Part shown: piece by piece, positions 7,688 to 15,834 of the stretch | Layout of the letters: every line of letters starts with the position of its first letter | Numbering within the stretch: the stretch's first letter is position 1 | NCBI RefSeq assembly: GCF_000308515.1 | Contig: NZ_BAFV01000109.1 | Location: forward strand, 1 to 34,249 | DNA: 34,249 nt | Origin: Nocardia carnea NBRC 14403 | Lineage (GTDB): Bacteria; Actinomycetota; Actinomycetes; Mycobacteriales; Mycobacteriaceae | Reading direction: 5' to 3' | Made by a program: the position numbers and the translations under genes | The notes under the pieces: generated by a model | Seen by the model: the letters and a program-made list of their open reading frames with translations, nothing else | Databases searched by the model: none | Told to the model about the DNA's origin: nothing

Positions 7688-8827
7688 ATGGAGCGGACGA
7701 TCTTCACCGATGACCACGATCAGTTCCGCGCGTCGGTGCGCAGTTTCCTGGAGAAGAACGCCGTGCCGCACACCGCCGAATGGGAGGCGGCGGGCCAGGT
7801 CGATCGCGGTTTCTGGAAAGCTGCCGCCGCACAGGGTCTGGTCGGCTTCGCCGCCGCGGAGGAGTTCGGCGGTACGGGCCTGCGCGACTTCCGGTTCAAC
7901 GCCGTCCTGAACGAGGAGGTTGTGCGCACCGGGACCGTCGGGGACGGCTTCTCGCTGACCAACGACATTGTGTTGCCGTACTTTCTCGATATCGCCACGG
8001 TGGAACAGCAGCGGCGGTGGGTGCCCGGGATCGTGTCCGGTGATACCGCGATCGCGATCGCTATGTCGGAACCGGGTACCGGTTCCGACCTGCGCGCTAT
8101 CAAGACGACTGCGGCGCGCGTACCGGGGGGCTGGCAGATCAGTGGTTCCAAGACATTCGTGACGCGGGGCATCCAGGCCGATCTGATCATTGTGGCCGCC
8201 CGTATTCCAGACGGTGACGGCGGCGGTTTCGGACTGTTCGTCGTTCCTGCGGGCCGGGAGGGCTTCGAGCGCGGCCGTAAACTCGACAAAATCGGGCGCC
8301 GCGCGCAGGACACCGCCGAGTTGTTCTTCCGCGACGTGCGGGTACCCGACGCCGACGTGCTCGGTGAGCCGGGCAAAGGTTTGCACTACTTGATGGGGAA
8401 CCTCGCACAGGAGCGGCTGTCGATGGCTGTGGTCGCGGTGGCCAGCGCCGAGCACGCGGTCGAGACCGCGGTCGCCTATGCCAAAGAGCGCAAGGCGTTC
8501 GGGCAGCCGATCGGTTCGTTCCAGTCCAACCGGTTCCGGCTCGCGGAGCTGGCAACGCGGGTCGGGATCGCCCGGGTGTTCATCGACCGGTGTATCGAGG
8601 CGCAGAACAGCGGGGAACTGACCGCGGCGGAGGCCGCCGGGGCGAAGTTCTGGACCACCGAACTCGAGTTCGAGGCGCTGGACAGCTGCCTGCAGTTGCA
8701 CGGTGGCTACGGCTATATGGAGGAATACGAGGTCGCGCGCCGGTGGCGGGACGCGCGGGTGCAGCAGATCTACGGGGGGACCAACGAGATCATGCGCGAG
8801 ATCGTCGGTCGCTCGCTCGGGTTGTAG
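7688..8827 (+). CDS. acyl-CoA dehydrogenase (LCAD-like), second of a pair
   Basis: The protein has 379 residues and the same architecture as its upstream neighbour: AMSEPGTGSDL (about 125-135), KTFVTRGIQADL, LHGGYGYMEEYE and QIYGGTNEIMREIVG. It has Gly at the MCAD-base position and a candidate catalytic Glu at E242 (LAQERL). ATG at 7688 starts one base after the preceding TGA. Paired adjacent FadE genes are known from actinobacterial steroid side-chain degradation, where some form alpha2-beta2 complexes with one inactive partner. Here both copies keep the Glu, so two active homomers acting on different intermediates are equally possible. Clear similarity between the two indicates an old tandem duplication. 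Confidence 0.93.
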   Translation: MERTIFTDDHDQFRASVRSFLEKNAVPHTAEWEAAGQVDRGFWKAAAAQGLVGFAAAEEFGGTGLRDFRFNAVLNEEVVRTGTVGDGFSLTNDIVLPYFLDIATVEQQRRWVPGIVSGDTAIAIAMSEPGTGSDLRAIKTTAARVPGGWQISGSKTFVTRGIQADLIIVAARIPDGDGGGFGLFVVPAGREGFERGRKLDKIGRRAQDTAELFFRDVRVPDADVLGEPGKGLHYLMGNLAQERLSMAVVAVASAEHAVETAVAYAKERKAFGQPIGSFQSNRFRLAELATRVGIARVFIDRCIEAQNSGELTAAEAAGAKFWTTELEFEALDSCLQLHGGYGYMEEYEVARRWRDARVQQIYGGTNEIMREIVGRSLGL

Positions 8828-8851
8828 CCGGCGCGGGCCGGGGCGGCCGTA

Positions 8852-8875
8852 CCTCGCGACGTCGTCGGCGCGAGG
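8852..8875. terminator. 7-bp hairpin between convergent genes
   Basis: CCTCGCG (8852-8858) and CGCGAGG (8869-8875) form an inverted repeat with a 10-nt loop in the 96-bp gap between the converging dehydrogenase and CoA transferase genes. No T-run; a possible bidirectional terminator. Confidence 0.4.
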
Positions 8876-8923
8876 AGTGTCCGTGACAGCGATATCGCGG
8901 AAGCGACCGCCCCGGGGTCCGGA

Positions 8924-10075
8924 TCAGTCGGCGACGACTCCGCTGCCGATGAGCGCGTCCACTTCTTCCGCCGGGTAGCCGAGGCCTTCGAGAATGCTCC
9001 TGCTGTCCGCCCCGGGCGCCCGGCGCGGCCGCGGCGTGGTGGGTGGGGCGCCGTCGAAACGGGGTGCGGGAGCGGGCTGCACCATGCCGTCGATATCGAC
9101 GAAGGTTCCGCGCGCGAGATGGTGTGGGTGTTCGACCGTCTCGGCCAGCGAGAGCACCGGCGCGTAGCAGGTATTGCTGCCGAGGAGCAGCTTGTCGAGC
9201 TCGGCGCGGTCGAAGGTGGCGATGCGCTCGGCCAGTATCCGTCGGTACTCGGGCCAGCCCGCGGTATCGAATTGGTTGTCACGTACCTCATCGGGCAGTT
9301 CGAGGAGATCGCACAACTCCTGCCAGAACGGAGCCTCGATGGCGCCGATGCTCACCCACTGCTGGTCCCGGGTCCGGTAGACGTCGTAGAAGAACGCACC
9401 CGAGTCGAGCAGGTGAGTGCCGCGCTCGTCGGTGAACATGCCCTCGGACCGGTAGGTGTGGAACATCGCCATCAGCGCGGAGACGCCGTCGATCATGGCC
9501 GCGTCGATCACCCGGCCACCACCACCGGCACGAGCCGCGAGGATACCGGCGAGCATTCCCATCCCGAGCAGCATGCCGCCACCACCGAAGTCGCCGACCA
9601 GGTTCAGGGGCGGCACCGGCGGCTGATCCTTGCGGCCGATCGCGTGCAGTGCCCCGGCCAGTGCGATGTAGTTGATGTCGTGTCCGGGCATGGTGGCCAT
9701 CGGGCCGTTCTGCCCCCAGCCGGTCATCCGGCCGTAGACGAGATCCGGATTCGCCGCCAGACATTCCGCCGGCCCCACGCCGAGCCGCTCGGCAACGCCG
9801 GGGCGGAAGGTCTCGATGAGACCGTCCGCGTCGGCGCAGAGCTTTCGCACCACTTCGGCGCCCGCCGTCGTCTTCAAGTCGACGGCGAGGTGGCGCCGGC
9901 TCCGGAACATGATCGAATGTCCGTGCACCGCCCAGGAATTACCGCCCGGCCGGTCCACGCAGATAACCTCCGCGCCGAGATCGGCGAGCAGCATTCCGGC
10001 GAACGGTCCCGGTCCGATACCGGCCAGCTCGATGATCCGGACGCCGGAAAGCGGCGGCCGGTCGGACCCGGTCAC
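8924..10075 (-). CDS. alpha-methylacyl-CoA racemase-type family III CoA transferase
   Basis: The 383-residue protein belongs to the CaiB/BaiF family. The segments GHDINYIALAGALHAIGR (about 131-148) and NLVGDFGGGGM (about 158-168) match the racemase branch. H132 and D162 correspond to the His/Asp pair that exchanges the alpha proton in mycobacterial MCR (H126/D156). It would convert (2R)- to (2S)-methylacyl-CoA so that acyl-CoA dehydrogenases can act, which points to a methyl-branched substrate. The GTG start at 10075 overlaps the upstream stop as GTGA, so it is translationally coupled to the DUF2236 gene. A CoA-transferring role cannot be excluded, but the racemase motif is clear. Confidence 0.88.
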   Translation of the reverse strand: MTGSDRPPLSGVRIIELAGIGPGPFAGMLLADLGAEVICVDRPGGNSWAVHGHSIMFRSRRHLAVDLKTTAGAEVVRKLCADADGLIETFRPGVAERLGVGPAECLAANPDLVYGRMTGWGQNGPMATMPGHDINYIALAGALHAIGRKDQPPVPPLNLVGDFGGGGMLLGMGMLAGILAARAGGGGRVIDAAMIDGVSALMAMFHTYRSEGMFTDERGTHLLDSGAFFYDVYRTRDQQWVSIGAIEAPFWQELCDLLELPDEVRDNQFDTAGWPEYRRILAERIATFDRAELDKLLLGSNTCYAPVLSLAETVEHPHHLARGTFVDIDGMVQPAPAPRFDGAPPTTPRPRRAPGADSRSILEGLGYPAEEVDALIGSGVVAD

Positions 10076-11391
10076 GAGCCCGCCACCCGGGGCATACCGC
10101 CCCTGTTCTCGGCGACATCGGCATGCACTTCTTCCGGATTCGCCACCGCGGCGGCCTGCTGGCCGTCGGGAACGCGGATCGCCTCGTCGAACTGACGCAG
10201 GATCGAGAACGCGGTTCGTTCATCGTCGTGCGGCAGTATCCGGCCGATCCGGTCGGCGGCGGCGATGAGCGGCCGGACCGCAGGCAACACGTATCGCCAG
10301 CGGGTGCGTTCGGCGCCGAGCGCCGTCATGACGTCGGCGGGAATCCAGGAGTGCAGCAGGCCGTAGGCGAGTGCCAGACGCCTTTCGTCGGTCATGAACT
10401 TGGCGATCGGTGCGGGAAGAACCTCCACATCGCCGGGCGGGTTCTCCACGCTGAACTGGATGATCGAATGCACGACGTCGCGGCACAGTTCGTCCGGCGG
10501 CTGCTCGATGAGGGTGTGCAGCTCCGTTTTTCGGCGGGCATCCTCGTACGAGGTGTGCAGGATGTCCTCCGGTACACCGATCACATATCCGACGTACCGG
10601 CTGAGCGCGAAGATATCCTCCAGTTCGCGATCGCTGTAGCGGATTCCCGAGTTCTGCACCGCATCGACGAACTTCACGCCGAACTGGCCGGCCTGGGTCA
10701 CCATGCCGTCGAGGTTGTTGATCGGAACACCCCAACCGGCCCAGTCCCAGGCATCGGACCTGCCCAGGCTGTGCCGCACCGCCGCGTGGATCATCCGCAC
10801 CTTCGCGGTCAGCCGGAACCCCTCCTCGAACCGGCGCATACCACCGGGGGTGTAGGCGGCGACAACGTAGCGGAAGCTCTCGATCAGCCTGGTGCCGACT
10901 TTGTCCGACTGCCGCAACCGGCCGCTGAACAGCACCGGCCGGGTCGCGCTGTACATCGAGAACCCGCCCGCGATGGTCGCCCATGCCAGCACCGGCGGGA
11001 CGATCGGCCCGGCACGCCAGAAGGCGACCGCGCCGCGGTACAGCTGGTCGAAGTCGACCCACTCGGGAATCCGGTCGAGCTGCTCGAACAAGGCGACCAG
11101 GCCGGGGCTGGGGTCCTCGACCGCGTCGATCCCGCGCTCGAGCGCCAGATCGAAGGTACGCCAGGAGGTGGTGTTGGATTTGTCCTTGAAGTCCAGCACC
11201 GCCTGGTAGGCGTAGTCGTCGGCGAGCAGCGCGTGATCGGTGAGTTTCTCGACCATCTCGCGGCCGTACATCGCGACTGCCTTGTCTCTGTTGGCGATGC
11301 GCCCCAGATCGATGCCGCGGGGCAGGCCCGGCGGTACGTCCATATCGCCGCGGAAGGTGCGTGTCTCCGGGCGCGTCGATGCGCTGGTCAT
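10072..11391 (-). CDS. DUF2236 / MpaB-like oxygenase family protein
   Basis: This 439-residue protein carries the family signature VRMIHAAVRH (about 198-207), whose histidines resemble the haem-binding region of the MpaB and latex-clearing protein group. Other family-like stretches are FRYVVAAYTPGGMRRF, PVLFSGRLR and LLHSWIP. Some relatives are haem oxygenases cleaving isoprenoid chains; the reaction here is unknown. I chose ATG at 11391 (MTSAS) because GAGGAG lies 6 nt upstream; the frame also runs further upstream through the promoter, but those residues are not protein-like. It leads an operon with the racemase gene, overlapping it by 4 nt. The association suggests oxidation of a methyl-branched or isoprenoid intermediate, which is inference. 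Confidence 0.85.
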   Translation of the reverse strand: MTSASTRPETRTFRGDMDVPPGLPRGIDLGRIANRDKAVAMYGREMVEKLTDHALLADDYAYQAVLDFKDKSNTTSWRTFDLALERGIDAVEDPSPGLVALFEQLDRIPEWVDFDQLYRGAVAFWRAGPIVPPVLAWATIAGGFSMYSATRPVLFSGRLRQSDKVGTRLIESFRYVVAAYTPGGMRRFEEGFRLTAKVRMIHAAVRHSLGRSDAWDWAGWGVPINNLDGMVTQAGQFGVKFVDAVQNSGIRYSDRELEDIFALSRYVGYVIGVPEDILHTSYEDARRKTELHTLIEQPPDELCRDVVHSIIQFSVENPPGDVEVLPAPIAKFMTDERRLALAYGLLHSWIPADVMTALGAERTRWRYVLPAVRPLIAAADRIGRILPHDDERTAFSILRQFDEAIRVPDGQQAAAVANPEEVHADVAENRGGMPRVAGS

Positions 11392-11393
11392 AT

Positions 11394-11417
11394 TCATCTC
11401 CTCGTTGTGACTGGCAT
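11394..11417 (-). CDS. candidate leaderless 7-aa upstream ORF (MPVTTRR)
   Basis: ATG at 11417 lies 7 nt after the -10 TACCCT and its TGA ends 2 nt before the DUF2236 start. The ribosome binding site of the main gene (GAGGAG) lies inside this small frame. If the transcript begins at the ATG, ribosomes would translate seven codons and terminate at the main start, favouring re-initiation. There is no evidence of expression. Confidence 0.3.
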   Translation of the reverse strand: MPVTTRR

Positions 11418-11424
11418 TACACCG

Positions 11425-11457
11425 AGGGTAGACCCGACTGAACACAATGTCTACACT
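11425..11457. promoter_or_regulatory. face-to-face divergent promoters with operator-like site
   Basis: Rightward: TAGACC (11429-11434), 17 bp, TACACT (11452-11457), toward the nitroreductase gene. Leftward: TAGACA (11448-11453), 17 bp, TACCCT (11425-11430 complement), toward DUF2236. The -35 of each overlaps the -10 of the other, so they should be mutually exclusive. The 17-mer CTGAACACAATGTCTAC (11438-11454) sits across both. GTAGAC and GTCTAC bracket the region as an inverted repeat. Confidence 0.65.
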
Positions 11458-11530
11458 AACTGTATGGCCTCGTAGTTCAGCCTGTTCGGCCGTCGAGTGC
11501 CACCATCCGCTGTCATCGGTGAGGAATCCC

Positions 11531-12250
11531 ATGCCCGAAAATCTCCATGCCGCTGTTCTCGGTCCCGACGACGAGGCCACTGATGTGCTCGAGCGCATCC
11601 TGAGCTCCCGCTGGAGTTGTCGCGCCTTCACCTCCGAAGCTGTCCCGCGTCACGAGATCGCGCGAATTCTCGGTCTGGCCCGCCGGTCGCCGTCCTGGTG
11701 CAACACTCAGCCCTGGCATGTGCATATCACCGAAGGGGCCGAGACGGAACGGTTCCGTGACACCCTGCGTACCGCCATCGCCGCGGGGCCGGAGGGGGCG
11801 CCGGATATCCCGTTTCCCACGGCCTACGAGGGGATCTACCGTGAGCGTCGCCGGATCAGCGGATGGCAGCTGTACTCGAGTCTCGGCATCGAAAAAGGGG
11901 ACCGGGTGGCCTCGGGGCAACAGATGCTGCGCAACTTCGACCTGTTCGATGCGCCGCATGTCGCGATCGTCACGACCGAGCGGGCACTGGGTGCCTACGG
12001 TGCTGTGGACTGCGGGATCTTCGTATCCAATTTCGTGCTCGCCGCCCACAGTCGCGGAGTCGCGACCATTCCGCAGGCCGCGCTCGCCACTCAGGCGCCG
12101 CTGATCCGGCGCCACTTCGGGCTTCCCGAGGGGCGGCAGGTGCTGCTGGGCATCTCCTTCGGCTACCCCGACGCTGATCACCCGGCCAACTCCTACCGCA
12201 CCGATCGGCAGGAGTTGGGCGAGCTCGTCACTTTCGCCGGTGGCCAGTGA
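11531..12250 (+). CDS. nitroreductase-family FMN oxidoreductase
   Basis: The protein has 239 residues. The N-terminal SSRWSCRAFTSEAVPRHEI and RRSPSWCNTQPWHVHI segments are the typical FMN-binding start of the family, and the C-terminal half has the usual GxxxQxA-like and LLGISFGYPDADHPAN stretches. It probably reduces an enone, quinone or nitro-type group with NAD(P)H; the physiological substrate is unknown. ATG at 11531 is chosen because GAGGAA lies 4 nt upstream. An in-frame ATG at 11447 lies inside the divergent promoter and would add 28 unlikely residues. It is transcribed alone from the 11429-11457 promoter, with a three-codon ATG-GCC-TCG-TAG frame at the predicted leaderless start (11464). 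Confidence 0.87.
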   Translation: MPENLHAAVLGPDDEATDVLERILSSRWSCRAFTSEAVPRHEIARILGLARRSPSWCNTQPWHVHITEGAETERFRDTLRTAIAAGPEGAPDIPFPTAYEGIYRERRRISGWQLYSSLGIEKGDRVASGQQMLRNFDLFDAPHVAIVTTERALGAYGAVDCGIFVSNFVLAAHSRGVATIPQAALATQAPLIRRHFGLPEGRQVLLGISFGYPDADHPANSYRTDRQELGELVTFAGGQ

Positions 12251-12264
12251 GCATCGCAATCGGA

Positions 12265-12295
12265 CTAGACAATGTGTTTAGACGCATTGTATGTT
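12265..12295 (+). promoter_or_regulatory. promoter with two overlapping operator-like sites, thiolase operon
   Basis: TAGACA (12266-12271) and TATGTT (12290-12295) are 18 bp apart. The minus-strand 17-mer CTAAACACATTGTCTAG (12265-12281) is one of the best palindromic matches. A second, weaker copy TTAGACGCATTGTATGT (12278-12294) overlaps it on the plus strand. ACAATG-N10-CATTGT forms a perfect inverted repeat across the spacer. Confidence 0.7.
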
Positions 12296-12302
12296 GCGGA
12301 AA

Positions 12303-12374
12303 GTGCCTGATCGCAGCGGCACTCGTGAATACCACTCAGTAGAGGAGTCCTCATGCCGGAAACACAGGCGCTGA
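12303..12374 (+). CDS. candidate leaderless 23-aa upstream ORF
   Basis: GTG at 12303 lies 7 nt after the -10 TATGTT. The frame encodes 23 residues (starting MPDRSGTREY, ending CRKHRR) and stops at 12374, overlapping the first 22 nt of the thiolase gene in another frame. It also spans the thiolase ribosome binding site GAGGAG. Its translation could mask or expose that site. This rests only on position relative to the promoter. Confidence 0.3.
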   Translation: MPDRSGTREYHSVEESSCRKHRR

Positions 12375-13570
12375 TCTACGATGCCGTCCGGACACCTCGG
12401 GGCCGCGGAAAGAGTTCCGGCTCCCTGCACACGATCAAGCCGATCGATCTGGCCGTCGGGACGATCCAGGCCGTGCTGGAGCGCAATCCGTCGCTGGACC
12501 CGGTCCGCATCGACGATATCGTGCTCGGGGTCGTGTCCCCGGTCGGTGAGCAGGGCGGCGATATTGCCCGCACGGCGTCGCTGGTGGCCGGTCTGCCGCA
12601 CACCGTCGCCGGGGTTCAGATCAACCGCTTCTGCGCCTCCGGACTGGAGGCGGTCAACCTGGCCGCGCAGAAAGTGCGGTCGGGGTTCGAGGACGTCGTC
12701 CTGGCCGGCGGTGTCGAGTCCATGTCGCGGGTGCCGATGAGTTCCGACGGCGCGGCCTGGATGGACGATCCGGCGACGAACCTCGCCACCGGTTTCGTCC
12801 CACAGGGTATCGGCGCCGATCTGATCGCCACTGTGGAGGGTTTCGGCCGCACCGATGTCGACGAATTCGCGGCCCGCTCCCACGAACTCGCGGCCAAAGC
12901 GGAGGCCGAGGGGCGGTTCGCCGGATCTGTCGTTCCCGTGCGGGATGTCACCGGCCGCGTGGTGCTGGACCGTCATGAGACGATCCGGCCCGGGGCCAGC
13001 GTGGATTCGCTTGCCGCGCTGACTCCCTCGTTCGCCGCCCTGGGTGCGACCGCGGGATTCGATGCGGTCGCGCTGCAGGAGTTCCCGCATATCGAGCGGA
13101 TCGATCATGTGCATCACGCCGGTAACAGCTCCGGCATCGTGGACGGTGCCGCGCTGCTGGTGGTCGGGAGTGAACGGGCCGGCGCCGAACTCGGCCTCAC
13201 CCCGCGTGGCCGCGTCGTCGCGACAGCGGTCTCCGGAGACAACCCGACCATCATGCTCACCGCACCTGCCCCGGCCTCGCGCAAGGCACTGGCCAAGGCG
13301 GGCCTGCGGGTCGAGGATATCGACCTTTTCGAGGTGAACGAGGCGTTCGCATCGGTGGTGCTGCGCTTCGCGCGCGACCTCGACGTCGATATTGCGAAAG
13401 TCAATGTCAACGGCGGTGCGATCGCCATGGGGCATCCACTGGGCGCCACCGGCGCGATGCTCGTCTCCACGGTGCTGGACGAACTGCACCGCACTGGCGG
13501 TCGGTACGGCCTGGTGACCCTCTGTGTGGGCGGCGGCATGGGCATCGCGACCGTCGTAGAAGCCCTCTGA
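12353..13570 (+). CDS. acetyl-CoA C-acyltransferase (thiolase, FadA type)
   Basis: The protein has 405 residues and all catalytic elements: C94 in NRFCASGLEA, which forms the acyl-enzyme; NEAF at 329-332; H361 in GGAIAMGHPLGATGA; and C391 in TLCVGGGMG. It cleaves 3-ketoacyl-CoA with CoA to acetyl- or propionyl-CoA and the shortened acyl-CoA. The length and conserved blocks are those of degradative thiolases. ATG at 12353 is preceded by AGAGGAG 6 nt away. The FadB-type gene starts 35 bp downstream, so the two probably form a two-subunit beta-oxidation complex. Confidence 0.95.
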   Translation: MPETQALIYDAVRTPRGRGKSSGSLHTIKPIDLAVGTIQAVLERNPSLDPVRIDDIVLGVVSPVGEQGGDIARTASLVAGLPHTVAGVQINRFCASGLEAVNLAAQKVRSGFEDVVLAGGVESMSRVPMSSDGAAWMDDPATNLATGFVPQGIGADLIATVEGFGRTDVDEFAARSHELAAKAEAEGRFAGSVVPVRDVTGRVVLDRHETIRPGASVDSLAALTPSFAALGATAGFDAVALQEFPHIERIDHVHHAGNSSGIVDGAALLVVGSERAGAELGLTPRGRVVATAVSGDNPTIMLTAPAPASRKALAKAGLRVEDIDLFEVNEAFASVVLRFARDLDVDIAKVNVNGGAIAMGHPLGATGAMLVSTVLDELHRTGGRYGLVTLCVGGGMGIATVVEAL

Positions 13571-13605
13571 CCACGGCTGTATCCGGAAAGGACACCGAAA
13601 CACCG

Positions 13606-15810
13606 ATGAGCACCGTCAGCGCCATCCGCGCGACCCGCGATTCCCACGGGATCGTCACTCTGACGATCGACGACCCGAACCAGCGTGTGAACACTATGAA
13701 TTCGCTATTCGTGGAATCCTTGGCCGATGAACTCGACGCAATCGAGAACTCCGAAGACGTGACCGGGGTGATCATCACTTCGGGTAAGCCGACCTTTTTC
13801 GCCGGTGGCGATCTGAACGATCTGCGTGCGGCGAGCCGTGACCGGCTGGACGAGTTCGCCGCCTTCGTGCGTCGCAACAGTGCCCTGTTGCGACGGCTGG
13901 AGAAACTGCCGGTCCCGGTCGTGGCGGCGATCAACGGCTCCGCGCTGGGCGGCGGCCTGGAACTCGCCTTGGCCGCGCACCACCGCGTTGTGATCGACGC
14001 GCCGAACGTACGCCTCGGTTTGCCCGAGGTCACCCTGGGCCTGCTGCCAGGTGCCGGGGGCGTGGTCCGGTCGGTCCGCATGCTGGGCGTGCGCACCGCA
14101 TTGCAGGAGGTGCTACTGACAGGTAAGAAACACACCGTGGCCGACGCGCTGGAGCTCGGTATCGTCGACGCGACCGTTGCTACGGCCAACGAACTGGTCG
14201 CGGCCGCGACGGCATGGATCAGGGAAAACGCCGGTGCCCGACAGCCCTGGGATACCGCCGGATTCCGCATCCCGGGCGGCGCCCCCGGTGATCGTGGTGC
14301 GCCGCTGAACGCGAGCCTGCCCGCCCTGGCGGCGAGCCTGCGCGCTCAGACCAAGGGCGCGCCCTACCCGGCGCGGGAGAACATCCTCGCGGCGGCGGTC
14401 GAGGGTGCCCAGGTCGATATCGACAACGCGCTGACCATCGAGGCACGCTACTTCCTGGATCTGGCGACCGGACAGATCGCGAAGAACATGATCCAGGCGA
14501 ATTTCTTCGACCTGCAGACGGTCAAGGGTCCGCGTGGCCGCAAGGGGTCGCAGGAGGTGTGGTCGCCACAGAAGGCGGTGGTACTCGGCGCGGGGATGAT
14601 GGGCGCGGGAATCGCCTACCAGTGCGCGGTCTCGGGCATCGAGGTGGTGCTGAAGGACGTGACCACCGAGGCTGCCGAGCGCGGCAAGAGCTACGCGCAG
14701 CGGGTGCTGGGCAAGCAGGTGAAGTCCGGGAAGATCACCGAGAAGTTCCGGGACGAGGTCCTCGCGCGTATTCTGCCGACCGCCGATATCGCCGACGTCG
14801 CCGGAGCCGACCTGGTGATCGAGGCGGTTTTCGAGGATCCTTCGCTGAAGGCCGACGTGCTGCGTGAAGTCGAACCGTTGCTGGCGCCCGGCGCTCTGAT
14901 CGGTTCGAACACCTCGACGCTCCCCATTACCGGTCTCGCCGGGAATGTCACCGACCCGGAGCGGTTCATCGGCCTGCACTTCTTCAGCCCGGTGGACCGG
15001 ATGCCCCTGCTCGAGATCATCAAGGGAGAGCAGACCTCGGAGGAAACCCTGTTTCGCGCCTTGGACCTGGCCCGCGCAATCGCCAAGACCCCGATCGTGG
15101 TGAACGACAGCCGGGGCTTCTTCACGAGCCGCGTTATCGGCACCTTCGTCAACGAGGCGCTGGCCATGCTCGGCGAGGGCGTGCCCGCACCGGTGATCGA
15201 ACAGGCGGCCACTCAGGCCGGTTATCCGGCCCCGGTACTACAGCTGGCCGACGAACTGAATCTCGAACTGCTGCGCCGGGTGCGGAACGCGTCCCGGGAC
15301 GCGGCCCAGGCGGCCGGGCGGACCTGGGTCGCCCATCCGGCGGAGGCGGTCCTGGACCGCATGCTGAGCGAGTTCGGCCGGGCAGGCCGGCTGGCCGGCG
15401 CCGGATTCTACGAGTACGGCGAGAACGGTGCCCGGCAGCGGCTGTGGCCTGGGCTGAGCGAGGCATTCGGGTCACCTCGCGCGGAGCTGCCGTTCACCGA
15501 CGTGAAGGAGCGCCTGCTGTTCGTCGAGGCGATCGAGTCGGTCAAATGCCTCGACGAAGGGGTGCTGGAATCGGTTCCGGACGCCAATATCGGTTCGCTG
15601 CTGGGCATCGGATACCCGGGCTGGACCGGCGGTGTGTTGCAGTACATCGACGGTTATGCCGGGGGAGCCGCGGGGTTCGTCCGGCGCGCCGAACAATTCG
15701 CCGCCGCCTACGGTGACCGGTTCGCGCCGCCCGCGTCGCTGGTCGCTATCGCCGGACAAGGCGGCACCGTGGCCGGCGCGACACATGAGCCGGAGCTGGC
15801 GCTGTCCTGA
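13606..15810 (+). CDS. FadB-type fatty acid oxidation enzyme (enoyl-CoA hydratase / 3-hydroxyacyl-CoA dehydrogenase)
   Basis: The 734-residue bifunctional protein has a crotonase domain at about 1-200 with both catalytic acids (E119 in GGGLELAL, E141 in GLPEVTLGLLPGAGG). A linker helix region of about 210-320 follows. The NAD-dependent 3-hydroxyacyl-CoA dehydrogenase domain has GAGMMGAG (328-335) and the catalytic H458 in GLHFFSPVDRMPLLE, with E470. A C-terminal dehydrogenase repeat with IGYPGWTGG ends the chain. It hydrates enoyl-CoA and oxidises the product to 3-ketoacyl-CoA for the thiolase encoded 35 bp upstream. The length matches trifunctional-complex alpha subunits. GGAAAGGA about 12 nt before ATG is the likely ribosome binding site. 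Confidence 0.95.
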   Translation: MSTVSAIRATRDSHGIVTLTIDDPNQRVNTMNSLFVESLADELDAIENSEDVTGVIITSGKPTFFAGGDLNDLRAASRDRLDEFAAFVRRNSALLRRLEKLPVPVVAAINGSALGGGLELALAAHHRVVIDAPNVRLGLPEVTLGLLPGAGGVVRSVRMLGVRTALQEVLLTGKKHTVADALELGIVDATVATANELVAAATAWIRENAGARQPWDTAGFRIPGGAPGDRGAPLNASLPALAASLRAQTKGAPYPARENILAAAVEGAQVDIDNALTIEARYFLDLATGQIAKNMIQANFFDLQTVKGPRGRKGSQEVWSPQKAVVLGAGMMGAGIAYQCAVSGIEVVLKDVTTEAAERGKSYAQRVLGKQVKSGKITEKFRDEVLARILPTADIADVAGADLVIEAVFEDPSLKADVLREVEPLLAPGALIGSNTSTLPITGLAGNVTDPERFIGLHFFSPVDRMPLLEIIKGEQTSEETLFRALDLARAIAKTPIVVNDSRGFFTSRVIGTFVNEALAMLGEGVPAPVIEQAATQAGYPAPVLQLADELNLELLRRVRNASRDAAQAAGRTWVAHPAEAVLDRMLSEFGRAGRLAGAGFYEYGENGARQRLWPGLSEAFGSPRAELPFTDVKERLLFVEAIESVKCLDEGVLESVPDANIGSLLGIGYPGWTGGVLQYIDGYAGGAAGFVRRAEQFAAAYGDRFAPPASLVAIAGQGGTVAGATHEPELALS

Positions 15811-15834
15811 TCGGCAGCCTTCACCCAACCAGAA

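Noticed and set aside
12278..13603. Long minus-strand frame opposite the thiolase gene (441 codons)
   Set aside because: Composition is that of an antisense shadow in GC-rich DNA; the thiolase on the plus strand has a complete catalytic set and ribosome binding site.
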